A DNA stretch of 64,000 nt from Euborellia annulipes (lineage: Eukaryota; Arthropoda; Insecta; Dermaptera; Anisolabididae): positions 62,001 through 126,000 of the forward strand of contig JAKCPI010002471.1 of assembly GCA_023213315.1 (NCBI GenBank). Direction: 5' to 3'. Every line of letters begins with the position of its first letter. The first letter of the stretch is position 1. Below are positions 31,820 to 43,495 of this stretch, in pieces. The translations under genes and the position numbers were made by a program. Under the pieces are notes generated by a model. The model was not told the origin of the DNA. It did not search any database and worked only from the letters and a program-made list of their open reading frames with translations.

Positions 31820-32060
31820 TTTTTTTTTTTTTTTTGGAATGGGTGCGAAGACCTTAGTTGCCATTAACAATAAAACTATGATGATTTGTAAGTGATTCTT
31901 GAGAAATTGAACTATCAAGAACATCGTAGGGTGGTTTGTGGAATCTTCAAAATACTAACTTTTTTCCCGCGGGCTGACAACACAACTATCCCTGCACCCT
32001 GAGCTTGTGGGACAGTCGATCCATTGGACTAAAAATGACTGGCCACTATGGATGGAGGGA
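31820..32060 (-). repeat. retroposon 3' end, minus strand, A-tailed
   Basis: On the minus strand it ends AAGGTCTTCGCACCC followed by an A-run (T-run 31822-31840 on plus), like the LINE 3' UTR at 8541. The upstream sequence (GGGACAGTCGATCC region) is not recognised. Probably a LINE tail or a SINE parasitising it. Confidence 0.45.
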
Positions 32061-32267
32061 AATGGTCATCACTTTTGAATTTAGCACAATAAAAAACATA
32101 ATTCATAAAAAATATTCCATTCAGGTGAAAAAAAATTTTTATTTTGCATGCTAGTGATATTAAGAGAGGAAGCCTGCCAGAGAAAGCAACCAAAGATGCT
32201 TGCCTGCTGTGCTGGTTGCCTAGAATTAATCAAACCTGTGATTTTATTCGCTACTTAACGAGGAAAT

Positions 32268-32440
32268 CGAATGTTGACTGCTTGAAATAATCTATAGTTA
32301 TTTTTCACAATGCTAATCTCATATTTAGATATTTTATACGCAATAGAGAATCCTAAATAAATACAAAATTTCATAATAGGCAAAAATTTTTTTTAAAGTG
32401 TAAATAATTTCAAAAGGGGCTCCCTCCTTTTAAAGCAACC
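32268..32440 (+). repeat. dispersed repeat Y, copy 2
   Basis: TGTTGACTGCTTGAAATAA, GCAATAGAGAATCCTAAATA and TTTCAAAAGGGGC match 5820-6000. Confidence 0.5.
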
Positions 32441-32579
32441 ATATTTTTGGGTAACGAGATCTCACTTGCGATGAAAACTGACATTCTAGCCTCTCAGCAA
32501 GCCAGTTATAATGCCCTGGGAGGGCCAGAGATGCCTCATCTGGGGCAAATTCAGTACAATTAAGCGATTTATGTATTAC

Positions 32580-32899
32580 TAGGGTGGGTCGTTTTGCCAC
32601 TTTTTTCGGAGCGAAATGAAATACCCGGCAAAAGTGGCCCACCCAGATGAACATTACAGATATAATATTTTTTTTTTAAATCGGACAATATCTTTTGTGA
32701 GAATTTTAACCTCAAAGTTTTGAAACTTAATGACAATTTTGGGATTTTCGGTCGAAATTTCAAAACTTTGAGGTTAAAATTCTCACAGAAGATATTGCGG
32801 ATTAAAAAAAAAATTATTTCTGTAATGTCCATGTGGGTGGGCCACTTTTGCCGGGTATTACATTTCGCTTCGAAAAAAGTGACAAAACTACCCATCCTA
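32580..32899. mobile_element. palindromic MITE (TAGGGTGGGT family)
   Basis: Ends TAGGGTGGGTCGTTTTGCCAC and the inverse of TAGGATGGGTAG pair; inner ACCTCAAAGTTTTGAAA and TTTCAAAACTTTGAGGT are perfect inverses. Overlapping frames on both strands are palindrome artefacts. TA may be the target. Class uncertain. Confidence 0.7.
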
Positions 32900-32904
32900 A
32901 CATA

Positions 32905-33020
32905 CACAGACCAATTTTTGGGACCCACTTTTTTGGACTAGGGGACCTGAAAACATCAAAATGACACATGATAGCAATACTTTCTCTTGAATATATTACA
33001 TATATAGTTAAGAGAAAGTA
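32905..33020 (-). mobile_element. X family element, left end only
   Basis: ACCACTTTTTTGG-like block, GGGGACCTGAAAAC and the left hairpin TTAAGAGAAAGTA. Shortened and diverged. Confidence 0.6.
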
Positions 33021-34000
33021 AAAATAGACCAAAGTGACGTTCAAAATGCATTTCTCGCATTAGAAGAAGAAAGAAAAATGCTCCAATAACAAATTTATTG
33101 CATATTTTTGTCCGACCCCTATATATACGTATATGATGATTCGGTTAGCAGATGTTTAGAATTGATAAAATAACGGAAAAGTTTTTATTTTATTCCTAAT
33201 ATTGATTTTAATTTATCAAAAGAACAACTTAGAATATGATATCATCAACATTTTTTTTTTTAGGAGAAAAAATCTCTAAAAGAACAAACAGAGGAGCAAA
33301 GAGAAAGAGAGATAGGGGGGGGGGCAAGGGGGGGGACTCTGTGGTTACGCAATGCACAGGATTATGGAGCGTAGAAGTAATGCTCGAGTCCATTGCACTA
33401 TGTGCCCAGGTGTCAAAGGCTTATCACACGACTAAAGGGCCACTGACCCGTGCCCTTATCTCTCGCCCATTTTAATTGCGGGTCTTCCTGCCCTTTTATC
33501 AGCCCTCTTCTGGTTAGGACAATTTGCGGCGAGCTTCCTAGTTAAGATAAAGAAAAAGATGATTAATGTCAAATAACCGAAACCAGGTTTGATAACGGAT
33601 TATCACTTTTAGGAAACGTTGAAAAATTTATCTAGAAAATTTTAGGTGTTAAAAATTTATATTTTTCCGGTTTTGAAAAAAAAAAAAAAAATGCCGAGCG
33701 TATTAAACCATTATTTGTAAGTAATATACACGTTCATGGTGGGATTCAATATTTGAGAAGGAATATAAACCACAAGACTTTTGTATATATCCCAATGGAT
33801 ATATCTGACAATGAGAAATTATTGATAAATGTAAATAATTGTAAAATGCTTTATTCAAATACTGTCTGGACGTTACAACTATTCTCTTCCAGCCTTAATT
33901 CCTTTAAAAGGTCGAATCGTAGTGTACAGATTTTGAATAACAGAGTTTTTATTGGAAAAGTGCCAAAAAATACGGTAAAGTCTCCGATTTTCACATGATA
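33021..34000. other. low-repeat region with GC-richer block 33340-33550
   Basis: The block (GTGCCCAGGTGTCAAAGG, GTGCCCTTATCTCTCGCCC, CTTTTATCAGCCC) is not repeated elsewhere here and contains several GATA-type motifs (TTATCT, TTATCA, AGATAA). A regulatory element in an intron is plausible; no exon with splice sites was found. Confidence 0.35.
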
Positions 34001-34004
34001 ATGA

Positions 34005-34516
34005 GACTGGCAAAATATTTATATTTTGTTACCATGGCAACCATTTCTCCTATCTATTCTATGGAGTACAAGAGTAAAGTAGTCTTCAGAAGATTTCAAT
34101 CACAAAATGAGAATATACATTTTAAAGAGAATCTAAAATAATTGATTTTTGAATTTAAAAAAAAATCGTTGAGAAAGAATCGTTTGAGAAAATCGAAAAA
34201 AAAAACTGAAAAACTACATCAGTAAAGTACTAGTACTTTTGGGCCGATTTTGTTCAAAAGCTTCGTGTCATGTACCATGGGGGTGCCCAACTTAAATATA
34301 AAATTTCAACCTCCTAACTCTTTCCGTTCTTGAGATATTTTGTTCACAGACAGACACACAGACACACCGACACACACAGACAGACCATGTCGTGAAAACC
34401 ACTTTTTTGGATTCAGGGGACCTCAAAACGTGAAGATCCATCATCGAATTTTTGACATGAATTCAATACTTTCTCTCTATATATATTAACATATATATAG
34501 AGGTAAGGAGAAAGTA
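34005..34516 (-). mobile_element. X family element, lacking right hairpin
   Basis: Starts in the middle (TATTTATATTTTGTTACCATGG) and runs to the left hairpin GGTAAGGAGAAAGTA. Confidence 0.8.
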
Positions 34517-34519
34517 AAA

Positions 34520-34760
34520 AAGGTCGAATCGTCGACAGATTTTGAACAGAGAGTTTTTATGGAAAAGGAGCAGGATTAGCCAAAAAATATAAAGTCTCCG
34601 ATTTTCACAACATAAGGAGACGTTTCGGGAATATTCAACATCATCAGTCCTTCGAAATTGTTTAGGCCCCGGAGTTGGACATTTGGGTACAACACATGTA
34701 TAATTAATTGGATATCATATGTATGGGCAAGTTGTTCCATCTTACTATAGGGTTTGGGAG
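34520..34760 (-). mobile_element. solo hammerhead-motif retroelement (minus)
   Basis: Single-arm copy; the motif is at 34619-34647. Directly abuts the X left end. No inverted partner. Confidence 0.45.
34619..34647 (-). ncRNA. hammerhead-ribozyme-like motif
   Basis: Stem I AAGGA/TCCTT (5 bp), CTGATGA, a poorly paired stem II, GAAACGTC. Confidence 0.5.
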
Positions 34761-34916
34761 TTCTCCCCTCTCCTCTGAAATCTCAAAAAAATAAATAAAA
34801 ATATAGAGAAATATATGGTTCAAATTTTAAACGCTGTTAGAAATTATAAAAATCTGATGTGACTGTCGCAGCAACGAATTTTTCGTGTCGACATATATTT
34901 AGTTTCCGCCGATATA

Positions 34917-35054
34917 TGCCGGTCATTCACGATCGCTCCATCCGTCCAAATGGAGCGATGTCACTCCAAAACTGACCGTGAGGTGGGGAAAAACAAATGA
35001 ATGTGATGTAATGAATGGATGACATCCATTTGGAGCGATCGTGAATGGCCGGTT
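34917..35054. mobile_element. TA-flanked MITE
   Basis: TGCCGGTCATTCACGATCGC and the inverse of GCGATCGTGAATGGCCGG pair; flanked by TA. The interrupted X site (CCGCCGATATA|TAGAATTC) is legible by comparison with the X copy at 27172. Confidence 0.8.
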
Positions 35055-35222
35055 TAGAATTCAAGATGTAAGATTTATTTCTAGGGAAAATATTTATATT
35101 TTGTTATCATGGCAACCATTTCTCCTATCCTTCCTATGAAGGACAAGAGTAAAGTGGACTTCAGAAGATTTCAATGGCAAAATGAGAATATACATTTTAA
35201 AGAGCATCTAATAAATAATTGA

Positions 35223-35584
35223 AAGGACGGAGATAAAAGCCAGCAGTAGAGGGCTCCATCATCAATTAGCAGATATTTCGACTGGCATAACAGATTGGGG
35301 AGGGGCCGTGTAACATTAGGAGTTGGTTATAAAATTTCAGAAGGCAGGGGCCAGACACAAAGTGCGAGCGAACGTTGCCCCTGCTTCTCTGGGGGGGTAA
35401 AATAACCAACACCTAATGAGACACGGGCCCTCCACAAATCATTGTTTTGCACTGATGATGACTAGGCGTTATGCCAGTCGAAATATCTGCTAATTAAAGA
35501 TGAGTGTGAGAGGGTCCATCACGCTGGCTTTATTTTCCGGTCCTTTCCTTGTACATCTGATCCAGCGTAAATCTTCCAACTGTT
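35223..35584 (+). mobile_element. palindromic hammerhead-motif retroelement with 12-bp TSD
   Basis: Flanked by ATAAATAATTGA (35211-35222, 35585-35596), a duplication of X sequence, so the ends are exact: 362 bp. Imperfect inverted arms (GCCAGCAG... / ...CGCTGGC) plus a unique right tail (ACATCTGATCCAGCG). The left arm has lost the ribozyme core by deletion; the right arm keeps it (35452-35487). Confidence 0.88.
35452..35487 (+). ncRNA. hammerhead-ribozyme-like motif, AUAU stem III variant
   Basis: CTGATGA, long stem II (GACT and GGC paired with GCC and AGTC, one bulged A), then GAAATATC. The usual ACGT is replaced by ATAT, still self-complementary, and the UC before the predicted cut is kept. 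Stem I GCA/TGC. Confidence 0.65.
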
Positions 35585-35959
35585 ATAAATAATTGATTTT
35601 TGAAGTTTTAATCAAAATCGTTGGAGCGAATTTTGAGAAAATCTAAAAAAAACTAAAAAAGTGCATCAGTAACTAGTACTCTTTGGTCGATTTTGTTCAA
35701 AAGCTTCGTGTCTCGTCCCATGTGGAGTGCCGACTTAAATATAAAATTTCAAAATCTTGGCTCTTTTCGTTCTTGAGTTATTTTATTCACACACACAGAC
35801 AGACCATGTCGCGAAAACCACTCTTTTTTGGATTGAAGGGACCTCAAAACGTGTATATCCATCAAAATCTCGACATCGAATTTTTGACATGAATCCAATA
35901 AGTACTTTCTCTCTGTATATATTAGCATATAGGCTATATAGAGGTAAGAGAAAATGAAA

Positions 35960-37040
35960 ATTACAATTTTCTTAAAAAATTAGAGGATGTATTGTAATTT
36001 TACATATAATGTATAGTAATTTTCGTTGAAAATTGTATTTTTTTTCGAAAGAAGTTTGTGAAATTCTAAAATTACCACACAATTGCACTCTAATTTTCAA
36101 ATGTCTTCTTAAAATTACAACACATTTTCATTCTAATTTTCAAACTGCTTTCGAAAATTAAAATACATTTGTAAATGGTTTTTGCAAAGATTTATTAAAT
36201 TTTGTATGTTTTTGTTTATGTAATTTGCTTCCTACAGAAGTGTAAAATCAACAAATTTTTTTTACAGTGAAGGGTAAGGATAGGATACTTAATAAAACAT
36301 CAAATTTTGATCCAAGTTAATTTACCCATCTTTAGTAGAAGTTTATATTTTATGTATATAACACTATTGCCAAGGATTAACTGAAGATTAGCAAATAAAT
36401 TTGAGTTTTAATAAGCATCTATTTCCTGCCACTTCATCCCCTTTGTCAATCAATCTACGTATATATATATAATTTTAGTTTTTTCAATCAATAAAATAAT
36501 TTTATAAAAACTAAACTTCAGGTAGGATTCCCGACCTAATTTATTAATGGCAAGAGTGTTGTCAGGTCAACTTTAAGATGAAATAAAACCGAATAGGGAA
36601 GATTTTTGACACGTGTATGTCCCTAAGAGAAGACAAAAAGAGAACTCTAAATGGTGGTGGGTCGAAAAAGAGCATAAATAAGTCATCGGTCGGATCGATA
36701 AGCTATCGATAGCCGAGAGGAGACACTCGCTGGCTTCTCTTGGGTCTTCGTCACCGGCAAAAACATCAGAGATTGCTTATATAATTTACTCAAGGGAGAG
36801 CGAGGGGACAGGGAGAGGGAGCAACAACCCTCTAGTTAGAAATTAACAAAGCAACTTAAAATCAATCAACTTACTCTCGGGTATTTGGAAAATCTCTAGA
36901 ATTTAATAAAACTTGAATGAATATTCAAAATATAAAATGCCATATCTATGTATGCTTTAGACTCATAAAACGTGTACTCTACCTCTGTGAGGGGGGATGG
37001 TCGATCTGTGCGATTACCCCTTCCCTCTATCAAAATTAAA
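35960..37040. other. low-repeat region with CTATCGATAG block
   Basis: AT-rich until about 36590, then a GC-richer block to 36830 (GGTGGTGGGTCG, GCCGAGAGGAG, CGTCACCGGC). No transposon match or spliced coding exon seen. Confidence 0.35.
36695..36712. promoter_or_regulatory. CGATA cluster / DRE-like motif
   Basis: ATCGATAAGCTATCGATAG contains two CGATA and one TATCGATA (the DREF/BEAF-32-type element of insect housekeeping promoters and boundaries). Set in a local GC-richer block. Function is only a suggestion. Confidence 0.3.
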
Positions 37041-37046
37041 TTAGGT

Positions 37047-37580
37047 TGATTCATAATTATCCGCCGTTTATATTGGAGCGCTTTTTGTTGCCGAAAAATT
37101 AACATTTCATTTACTTTTTTTTTTCAGAAAAATATTCTTCGCTGTTCAATTGATGAAAATGAGTGTCGAAAATCATATTCTTCATATTATGCTTGACCAC
37201 TACGGGAAAGGATGGAAGGCAGCACAGTCATTTCGCGATCTCAACGATCTTTTTGGCGAAGGAACAATAAGCGAAAGACCGCTTCCAAGTCTGGTGATAC
37301 CAGATTGGAGGAAAATTCAGGAAGAGGTATCACCAGAATTGAAGCGGTCTTTCGCTTCGTATATTGTTCCTTCGCCAAAAAGATCGTCGAGATCGCTAAA
37401 TGATTGTGCTGCCTTCCATCCTTTCCCGTAGTGGTCAAGCATAATGTGACGAATATGAATATGATTTTCGACACGCATTTTCATCAATTAAACAGGGAGG
37501 AATATTTTTCTAAAAAAAAAAAATAATTTTAATTTTCAGCAAAAAAAGCGCTCTAATATTGACGGCGGATAATTATTATG
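37047..37580. pseudogene. palindromic mariner transposase fragment
   Basis: Two inverted copies (37047-37301 and 37326-37580) of the first part of a mariner element meet at a 24-nt loop. The left arm, read on plus from 37153, gives MSVENHILHIMLDHYGKGWK and FRDLNDLFGEGTISER, the N-terminal helix-turn-helix of mariner transposases. In another frame KSGDTRLEENSGRG follows, so a deletion and a frameshift separate them. The arms begin ATTATCCGCCGTTTATATTGG, probably the terminal repeat, next to TA-containing flanks. It encodes no enzyme; a transcript would be a long hairpin matching mariner mRNA. Confidence 0.8.
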
Positions 37581-37590
37581 ATGAAGATTT

Positions 37591-38532
37591 TACTTTCTTC
37601 TTACCTATATGTATATGTTAATATACATATACATAGAGAGAAAGTATTGGGTTCATTTGGTGTGAATGGTCGCCCTGGTCAAAAATTCGATGTCGAGATT
37701 TTGATGGATATACACGTTTTGAGGTCACCTGAGTCCAAAAAAGTGGCTTTCGCGACGTGGTCTCTGTGTGTGGGTTCAATTTAAAGCATGAAAGAAATGA
37801 GCTAGGAGGTTGAAATTTTATATTTAAGTTAGGCACCCACCTAGGGCCTGAAATTAAGCTTTTAAACAAAATCGGTCAAAAAGTACTAGTACTTTACTGA
37901 TGTACTTTTTCACTTTTTTTCGATTTCCTCAAAATTCGGTTCAACGATTTTGATTAAAATTCAAAAATCAATTATTTTTTAGATGCTCTATAAAATGTAT
38001 ATTCTCATTTTGCCATTGAAATCTTCTGAAGACCACTTTATTCTTGTACTTCATAGGAAAGATGGGAGAAATAGTTGCCATGGTAACAAAATATAAATAC
38101 AATATGTTCCCATACTTATAAATTTTACATCTCAGCCCTCGGGGCATGGGTAGGGGTGGCGTGCTACCTCTATACTAAACGTCGGGTGTTCGCCCCCCCG
38201 GCCTTTGTTTTTTTTTTTTAAATAATTATGGTATATATTAGATTTTATTAAAATTCTTTGAATCCCAATATAAATATAATAAATTATTAATTTTTTTTTA
38301 AGGCTTAAATGGCCTAAAAATTTGGGAAAGTGTGTGTGTGTGTGTGTGTGTGTGTGAGAGAAAAAGAGAAAAAAGGAAAAAAAAAAAAAAAAAAAAAATT
38401 TACATCTGAATTCAAATGTACCGTACTCTCGGGAACTAAACATATGTCGTCACAAAAATCTGGTGTGATAAGCACAGAACACAACTTTCGATTAACGAAG
38501 TTGACAGAAAGTTGTGTGACCATCACACCAGA
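37591..38532 (+). mobile_element. X family element with SINE
   Basis: Full X from the left hairpin (ACTTTCTTCTTACC) to CACACCAGA, interrupted by an S1 SINE at 38133-38395 at the same X position as in the copy at 24053. Confidence 0.85.
38133..38395 (+). mobile_element. tRNA-derived SINE (S1) in X element
   Basis: Begins GCCCTCGGGGCATGGG (diverged A-box), B-box replaced by GGGTGTTCGCCCC, tail GGCTTAAATGGCCTAAA and a TG array (38331-38356) then poly-A. Flanks AAATTTTACATCT/AAATTTACATCT. Internally deleted. Confidence 0.8.
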
Positions 38533-38539
38533 ATTTTAT

Positions 38540-41440
38540 TTTAGGGAGGGAATCTCTTCCCCATTTTTAAGCAAATTATTTGATTCCAAAAGATTAATCA
38601 TCATATTTAAATATGCTCGACAAATTTCTCATTTCTCCTCAACGTTTATGCTGTTCGTTTTTCCTCAATTTTCAAGGTTTCACTTCGAAAACGGAGACCA
38701 ACTCGTAGTGGCACCATCGTATCGTACCTTTTCTCTATAATGAAGCATTATTGCAAATTTTACTGAGAAATAAAATTTAATTCTTTTAATTTCTAAGAGG
38801 TGTTATAAAATGTCAAATATCGAAAGATCAACAAAGATAGAAGAAGGTTAACAAAATGGGAGGATAATGAAGTTTGGGTCCAAAGGGCTGATTCATGAAG
38901 ACCGCAAAGGGTTCACTTCTCATTAACGCCTACGACCTAAGGATGCCCTTGGCTTGATTGCACGCCCTCATAGGGAATCATTTAAGCCAAGGGCTTAGAC
39001 ACATCGCATTCGAATTTTGCAAAATATCATTAGGCCTATTCACTTTAAATAATTAGAAATGTTAGATGATCTTAAATTTGATTGGAAAAATTTTTAAAAT
39101 AAAAAACGACGAATTAAAAAAAAAGGTATACAAGGCCAGCACGCTAACCCCTCGCCTTTTCTTAATTATGAAAAGAAAATGTTTACATCCATAGAATACA
39201 TAAATGCAAACAATACACATAGATATTTCTCTATACCTAGCTTAAAAAATGTTTTGAAATTAATAAATGAAAAAAAAAAAAAAAAAAAAAATTGGGAGTT
39301 ATATAAGATTCTGATGTAAAATTCAAAGTAGGATTAGAGTATTAAATATAAATATAGAATTCAGGTGAAAATAATATATTTTTATCAAGTCCTCAATTGG
39401 CAGGTTAGAGATAATAAATGATAGAAGAGTCAACAAAACGCACGTAAATAATATACAGTATAAACTCGATTTTTATCTCCTTCTTTATCTAAACTTTTTT
39501 TTTTTTTATACTAACATTCACTTATAATATTGATACTAAATAATATATATAACTTTAGAAGTTTGAGCATTATAAAGCTTTATCAAATTTTGATTAATTC
39601 CAATCAGGAGAGATGAGGCTGGACGGAAACAATAAAATCAATTTAAATTGCGCCTGTCATTTAGGCAACCAACTATGAAAGTCAAGTCAGCATAAGCAGG
39701 CAGACTTCTATTTTGAATAAATAATATATTACGTTAAGTAGCTGATGATAAAAAATCTAATAATAATAAAGGGAGTCTGGAAATCTAAATGTAACAAATT
39801 AAATAAATAAATCCATTTGAATAACTCGAATAGTCCGGTTAATCGGTTGCATCCGGTTTATTTGATAGCGAATTAATCGAAATACGATAAATGGGTCCAA
39901 AAAAATTGTTTGTTTTTTTTCGTGTTTTTTTTATCTTAAAAAAAATTTTTGGAACCGTCCATGAGTAGATGACGAGAAATTTGCAGATTAAAAAAAAAAA
40001 ATTATTGTAAAATTTCAAACTAGACTCGAAGTCAGACTATGTCAAGTATTATTTATTGTCTATCTATTTTGGCGAATGAGCGCGACAAAGTTAATATTTC
40101 TAACACAAATAGAAATTCTCAATTTAATCAAAGATTAGAAGACATTGAAACAACTTCCTATTGATGAAATTGTAACGATAGCTAGAGTGCCTGAAGAAGC
40201 AAAAAGAATTGCGAAAATATTCTGTTACCAATCTCTATGTACAATAATATTCCGAGATCATAGGAGGAAATCATGACATCTAGTATAAAATGGCCTCCAA
40301 TTGAAAAGTATATAATAAAATAAATAATTAGCTTGCATTACTCGCATTTTAATTTTTTCTTGTTTTATTTATCGAAACGACTCAAGAAATACTTAGGAAT
40401 GTTTTCTTATGATTGTCTTAGAATTCTTGCAGTAAGCACTCATTTGCATAGGAATTTAATAGGTAAAAAATATTAATGATATAATAGAAAAATTGCGAAA
40501 ATCATCATTTAATACAAAAGCACCTATCTCTGAGTTTTAAAATTTCAAAATTATTATAAAAATAAAAGACCAATAAATCTTAATTTTTTCAAATTTGTTT
40601 AAGGTCTTTTTAGACTACGTCTTGAATAATTCTCACTTAAATGATCTTTATTTGAGATTTCATCTTGAAATTAGACAACCAAATATGATTTTTTCAAGTC
40701 TTAGGTCATATTGATTTGAAATAATTAAATTCATCACGCTCATCATCAGACTAAATGGTCGAAAATTTGATTTTTGTTTAATAACACAGGCCTGCGATGA
40801 AAAAATTGTTTGAGAATCTAAAGGGTGATTCTTATGTATCTACAATCGAGAAATCCTTAAAACGAGCTTCAAAATGAGAAGAATGAGGCAATATGAAGTC
40901 GAATAAACACACCTATGGGTCATATCAAACAGTAAATGGTGTGGAATTCGCATTATGTGATTTTTTTTTTTAAAGAAAATTTATGAAAAATAAAAATGAA
41001 TAAATTTGAGTTCCATGCAACATGTATGAAATTGTATTATTTCCCCTCATTTTTCTTTGCATTTTCTAGAAAAAATTTACGTGATGAAAAAATACCATGG
41101 TCACATTTGGATTCAGCACACCTAAGGGGTCAAAATAGAAAGTTTAGCCATCAAAGTTGAGACAATTTTCAAAAATTGGAAAAACGCAGACCTGTGTAAT
41201 TTTAAACAAATTAAAAAAATATAAAAAATATTTTTCTGTTCAGTCTCAATACGTAGTAGCTATATTGGACTGCTTTGACCTATTCTAAAACTATCATTTT
41301 AGAGTCCTGGTGAGATTTCAATTTCTTATTTTTACGATTAATAATTAGCCATTCACATATTCATCTAAAAACGAACTAATACCAAACAAGGTATAATATA
41401 AAAAGACATTTTTCGCATTAATTATAGCCTAACTGACGAG
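38540..41440. other. long low-repeat AT-rich stretch
   Basis: About 2.9 kb with no recognised mobile element, apart from poly-A runs at 39270 and 39110 that may be old retroposon tails. A CATAGGG/CCAAGGGCT patch near 38930-39000 is more GC-rich. No exon with both splice sites was identified. Likely intron or intergenic. Confidence 0.4.
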
Positions 41441-41457
41441 TGTTTAAAAAATCGGTT

Positions 41458-41685
41458 GCCCTCGGGGCTTGGTGTAGTTGGTATCGTGCCTAACCTTCTA
41501 AACCGAACGTTTTAGGTTAGGACCCCAGGCAGTCCGATGATTTTATCTAAGGCATTTGGAAACCAAATGGCTTAAATAAGAATGCCTGGACCCCCAATAG
41601 ATATATTAAACAATACGAGTATCGTTAAAAGTCTTAAATGGTCTAACTTGCCGAAAAGACTGTGTGAATGTTTGGGGGGGGAAAA
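41458..41685 (+). mobile_element. tRNA-derived SINE (S1), full length
   Basis: Perfect 12-bp duplication AAAAAATCGGTT (41446-41457, 41686-41697). Head CCCTCGGGGCTTGGTGTAGTTGG (A-box), a slightly changed B-box, ATTTTATCTAAGGCATTTGG, GTCTTAAATGGTCTAACTTGCC, tail TGTGTGAATG. Confidence 0.88.
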
Positions 41686-41799
41686 AAAAAATCGGTTAAA
41701 AATGATGTTTTTATTTACGATATGTATTTAAATTAAAGAGTATTCAAATGACAAATTTAAAAGAGAGAGAAAAAAGAAGACAGCCGAGAGAGTAGCATC

Positions 41800-41930
41800 T
41801 ATGAAAATAAAACTCCCAATGAGTGCAACGTTTCGGTTTTACTTACTGATAAATAATGCTATTATATTCCCTGAATGGGCGATGATGACTAGGCAAAGCC
41901 GAAACGTATCACAAATTAGAAGCGTAGAGA
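41800..41930. mobile_element. degenerate hammerhead-motif palindrome
   Basis: Left CAACGTTTCGGTTTTAC and right GGCAAAGCCGAAACGTATC face each other around a Y-rich spacer. The core is CGATGATGA rather than CTGATGA. Probably inactive. Confidence 0.45.
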
Positions 41931-41996
41931 GGATCTAGAAATTACATTTAAATAAATTTTCATCAGATTGAATGTGATCAGAAATGATCAATAGCT

Positions 41997-42969
41997 TGTT
42001 ACCCTATAGGCGAATTAGCCACCTTTTATTAATTTAATTAATTATAAAAAATAAAATATGAGAATACTATTTGATTAAATATTATGTGATTTCGTATCTA
42101 ACAAATATTAATTAATAATATCAAATTCATTTCATCTTATTATACAAAAGAATTATTTTGCAATTTTATATTAAATAAATTATAAATTTGATTAAATTGA
42201 AAATTTTGTGCGGCGACGATGACGCGAAAGGGTGCGCGCGCCGCGAAGAGACAAAGGGTGAAACGGCATTGAGAGCCTAGATGCCGGAGAGACTACACGT
42301 CTTGTATTACACTCTCTCTCCAACCCTTTATAAGTAATCCCAATTTCTCATCAATTACAATTAATTACACGTTTAATTTACTCTCAATCAACTACAACAA
42401 ATTATTTATTTTGTGATGTGTTAAAAAACCACCGAAATTCATATCTTCAAAGAAGAATCACATTATCAACGACCATTGGTCACTTCACCGCTGGCTGACT
42501 TGGACCACCACCGGTAGCAGCAAATCTCTTCGTGGGAGCCACATCAAAGATAAGATTTTCATCGGTTCCCTTTCCCCTCAGTGCAGTGCTTAATAAAAAG
42601 CTAGCTTTTGGTTTTTATAAAAAAAAAAAAATATATTTAATTATAATAAAAATTTTGCATCCAAGCTTGGTATTAAATATAAATAAATATTAAAAATATA
42701 AAATCATTAAAATTAACATAAAAATTGAAAACTTTGAACAATCAATACTTTTAATTACACTTTAATCTTAATTAGTATAATAAAACTAAGTCATTAATCT
42801 TTATATATCAAAGAAGCAGATACTCGTTAACAATTAAAAACATAAAAAAAATATTTCTTTTTTTGAATAAATTAAAAAACATATTAATCTGAAAAATCTC
42901 GACTTTCCTTTGTTTACCCCCCCACAACTTTAAATATAAGAGATTTCTTTTCAGCACATTAATATAACA
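41997..42969 (+). repeat. 5' LTR
   Basis: TGTTACCCTATAGGCG...AATATAACA. Contains a GC-rich block (GCGGCGACGATGACGCG, GGGTGCGCGCGCCGCG) near 42211-42245 followed by CCAACCCTTTATAAGTAATC, a TATA-like promoter arrangement. Confidence 0.9.
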
Positions 42970-43495
42970 TGGCTGGAGGTTGGCTGGGATCGGTTAACCC
43001 TCACCGGTCAGCATCATATTAAAATTTGAACTCTAATTAAACTCTATTATTATTAAAAATCGCTCTTAAAATCAATGCAAACCAAATTAAACCCGTTAAG
43101 ATCAAATTCTTCTAATTTAATTAAAATAAATTCGAAACCCGAAAAAAAAAAAAAATTGGATAATTTTATTCGATTTATAAATTATCAATTTGATATCAAA
43201 ATAAAAATTTAAATCAAATCTTTTAAAATTTTAAATCTTTGCTAAAATTAAAAATTTGAATAAATTATTTTTCTTAAATAAATAAAAATGAAGAAAATAA
43301 ATATTCCCACGTGTCATTTTGACAGCTATCAAATTGAATTTGACATTTTACTTGACTTAAGAGACATTAATTAACATACCCTATACACTCTACAATTTTA
43401 AATTTTAATCATGAATCATTAAGTGGTGTAATTGAGACTGACGAAAGTAAAATACCCCGTCAGAAGATGTCGGCTTCAAACAGTCCTACCCGAGT

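Larger units (their letters stand above)
34853..35954 (-). mobile_element. X family element with two nested insertions
   Basis: Full minus-strand X from CTGATGTGACTG (mutated right hairpin) to the left hairpin GGTAAGAGAAA. A TA-flanked MITE (34917-35054) and a hammerhead-motif element (35223-35584) are inserted in it. Confidence 0.85.

Noticed and set aside
37150..37431. 93-residue ORF as an intact gene
   Set aside because: Its second half is the antisense of its first half because of the palindrome; only the N-terminal part is mariner-derived.
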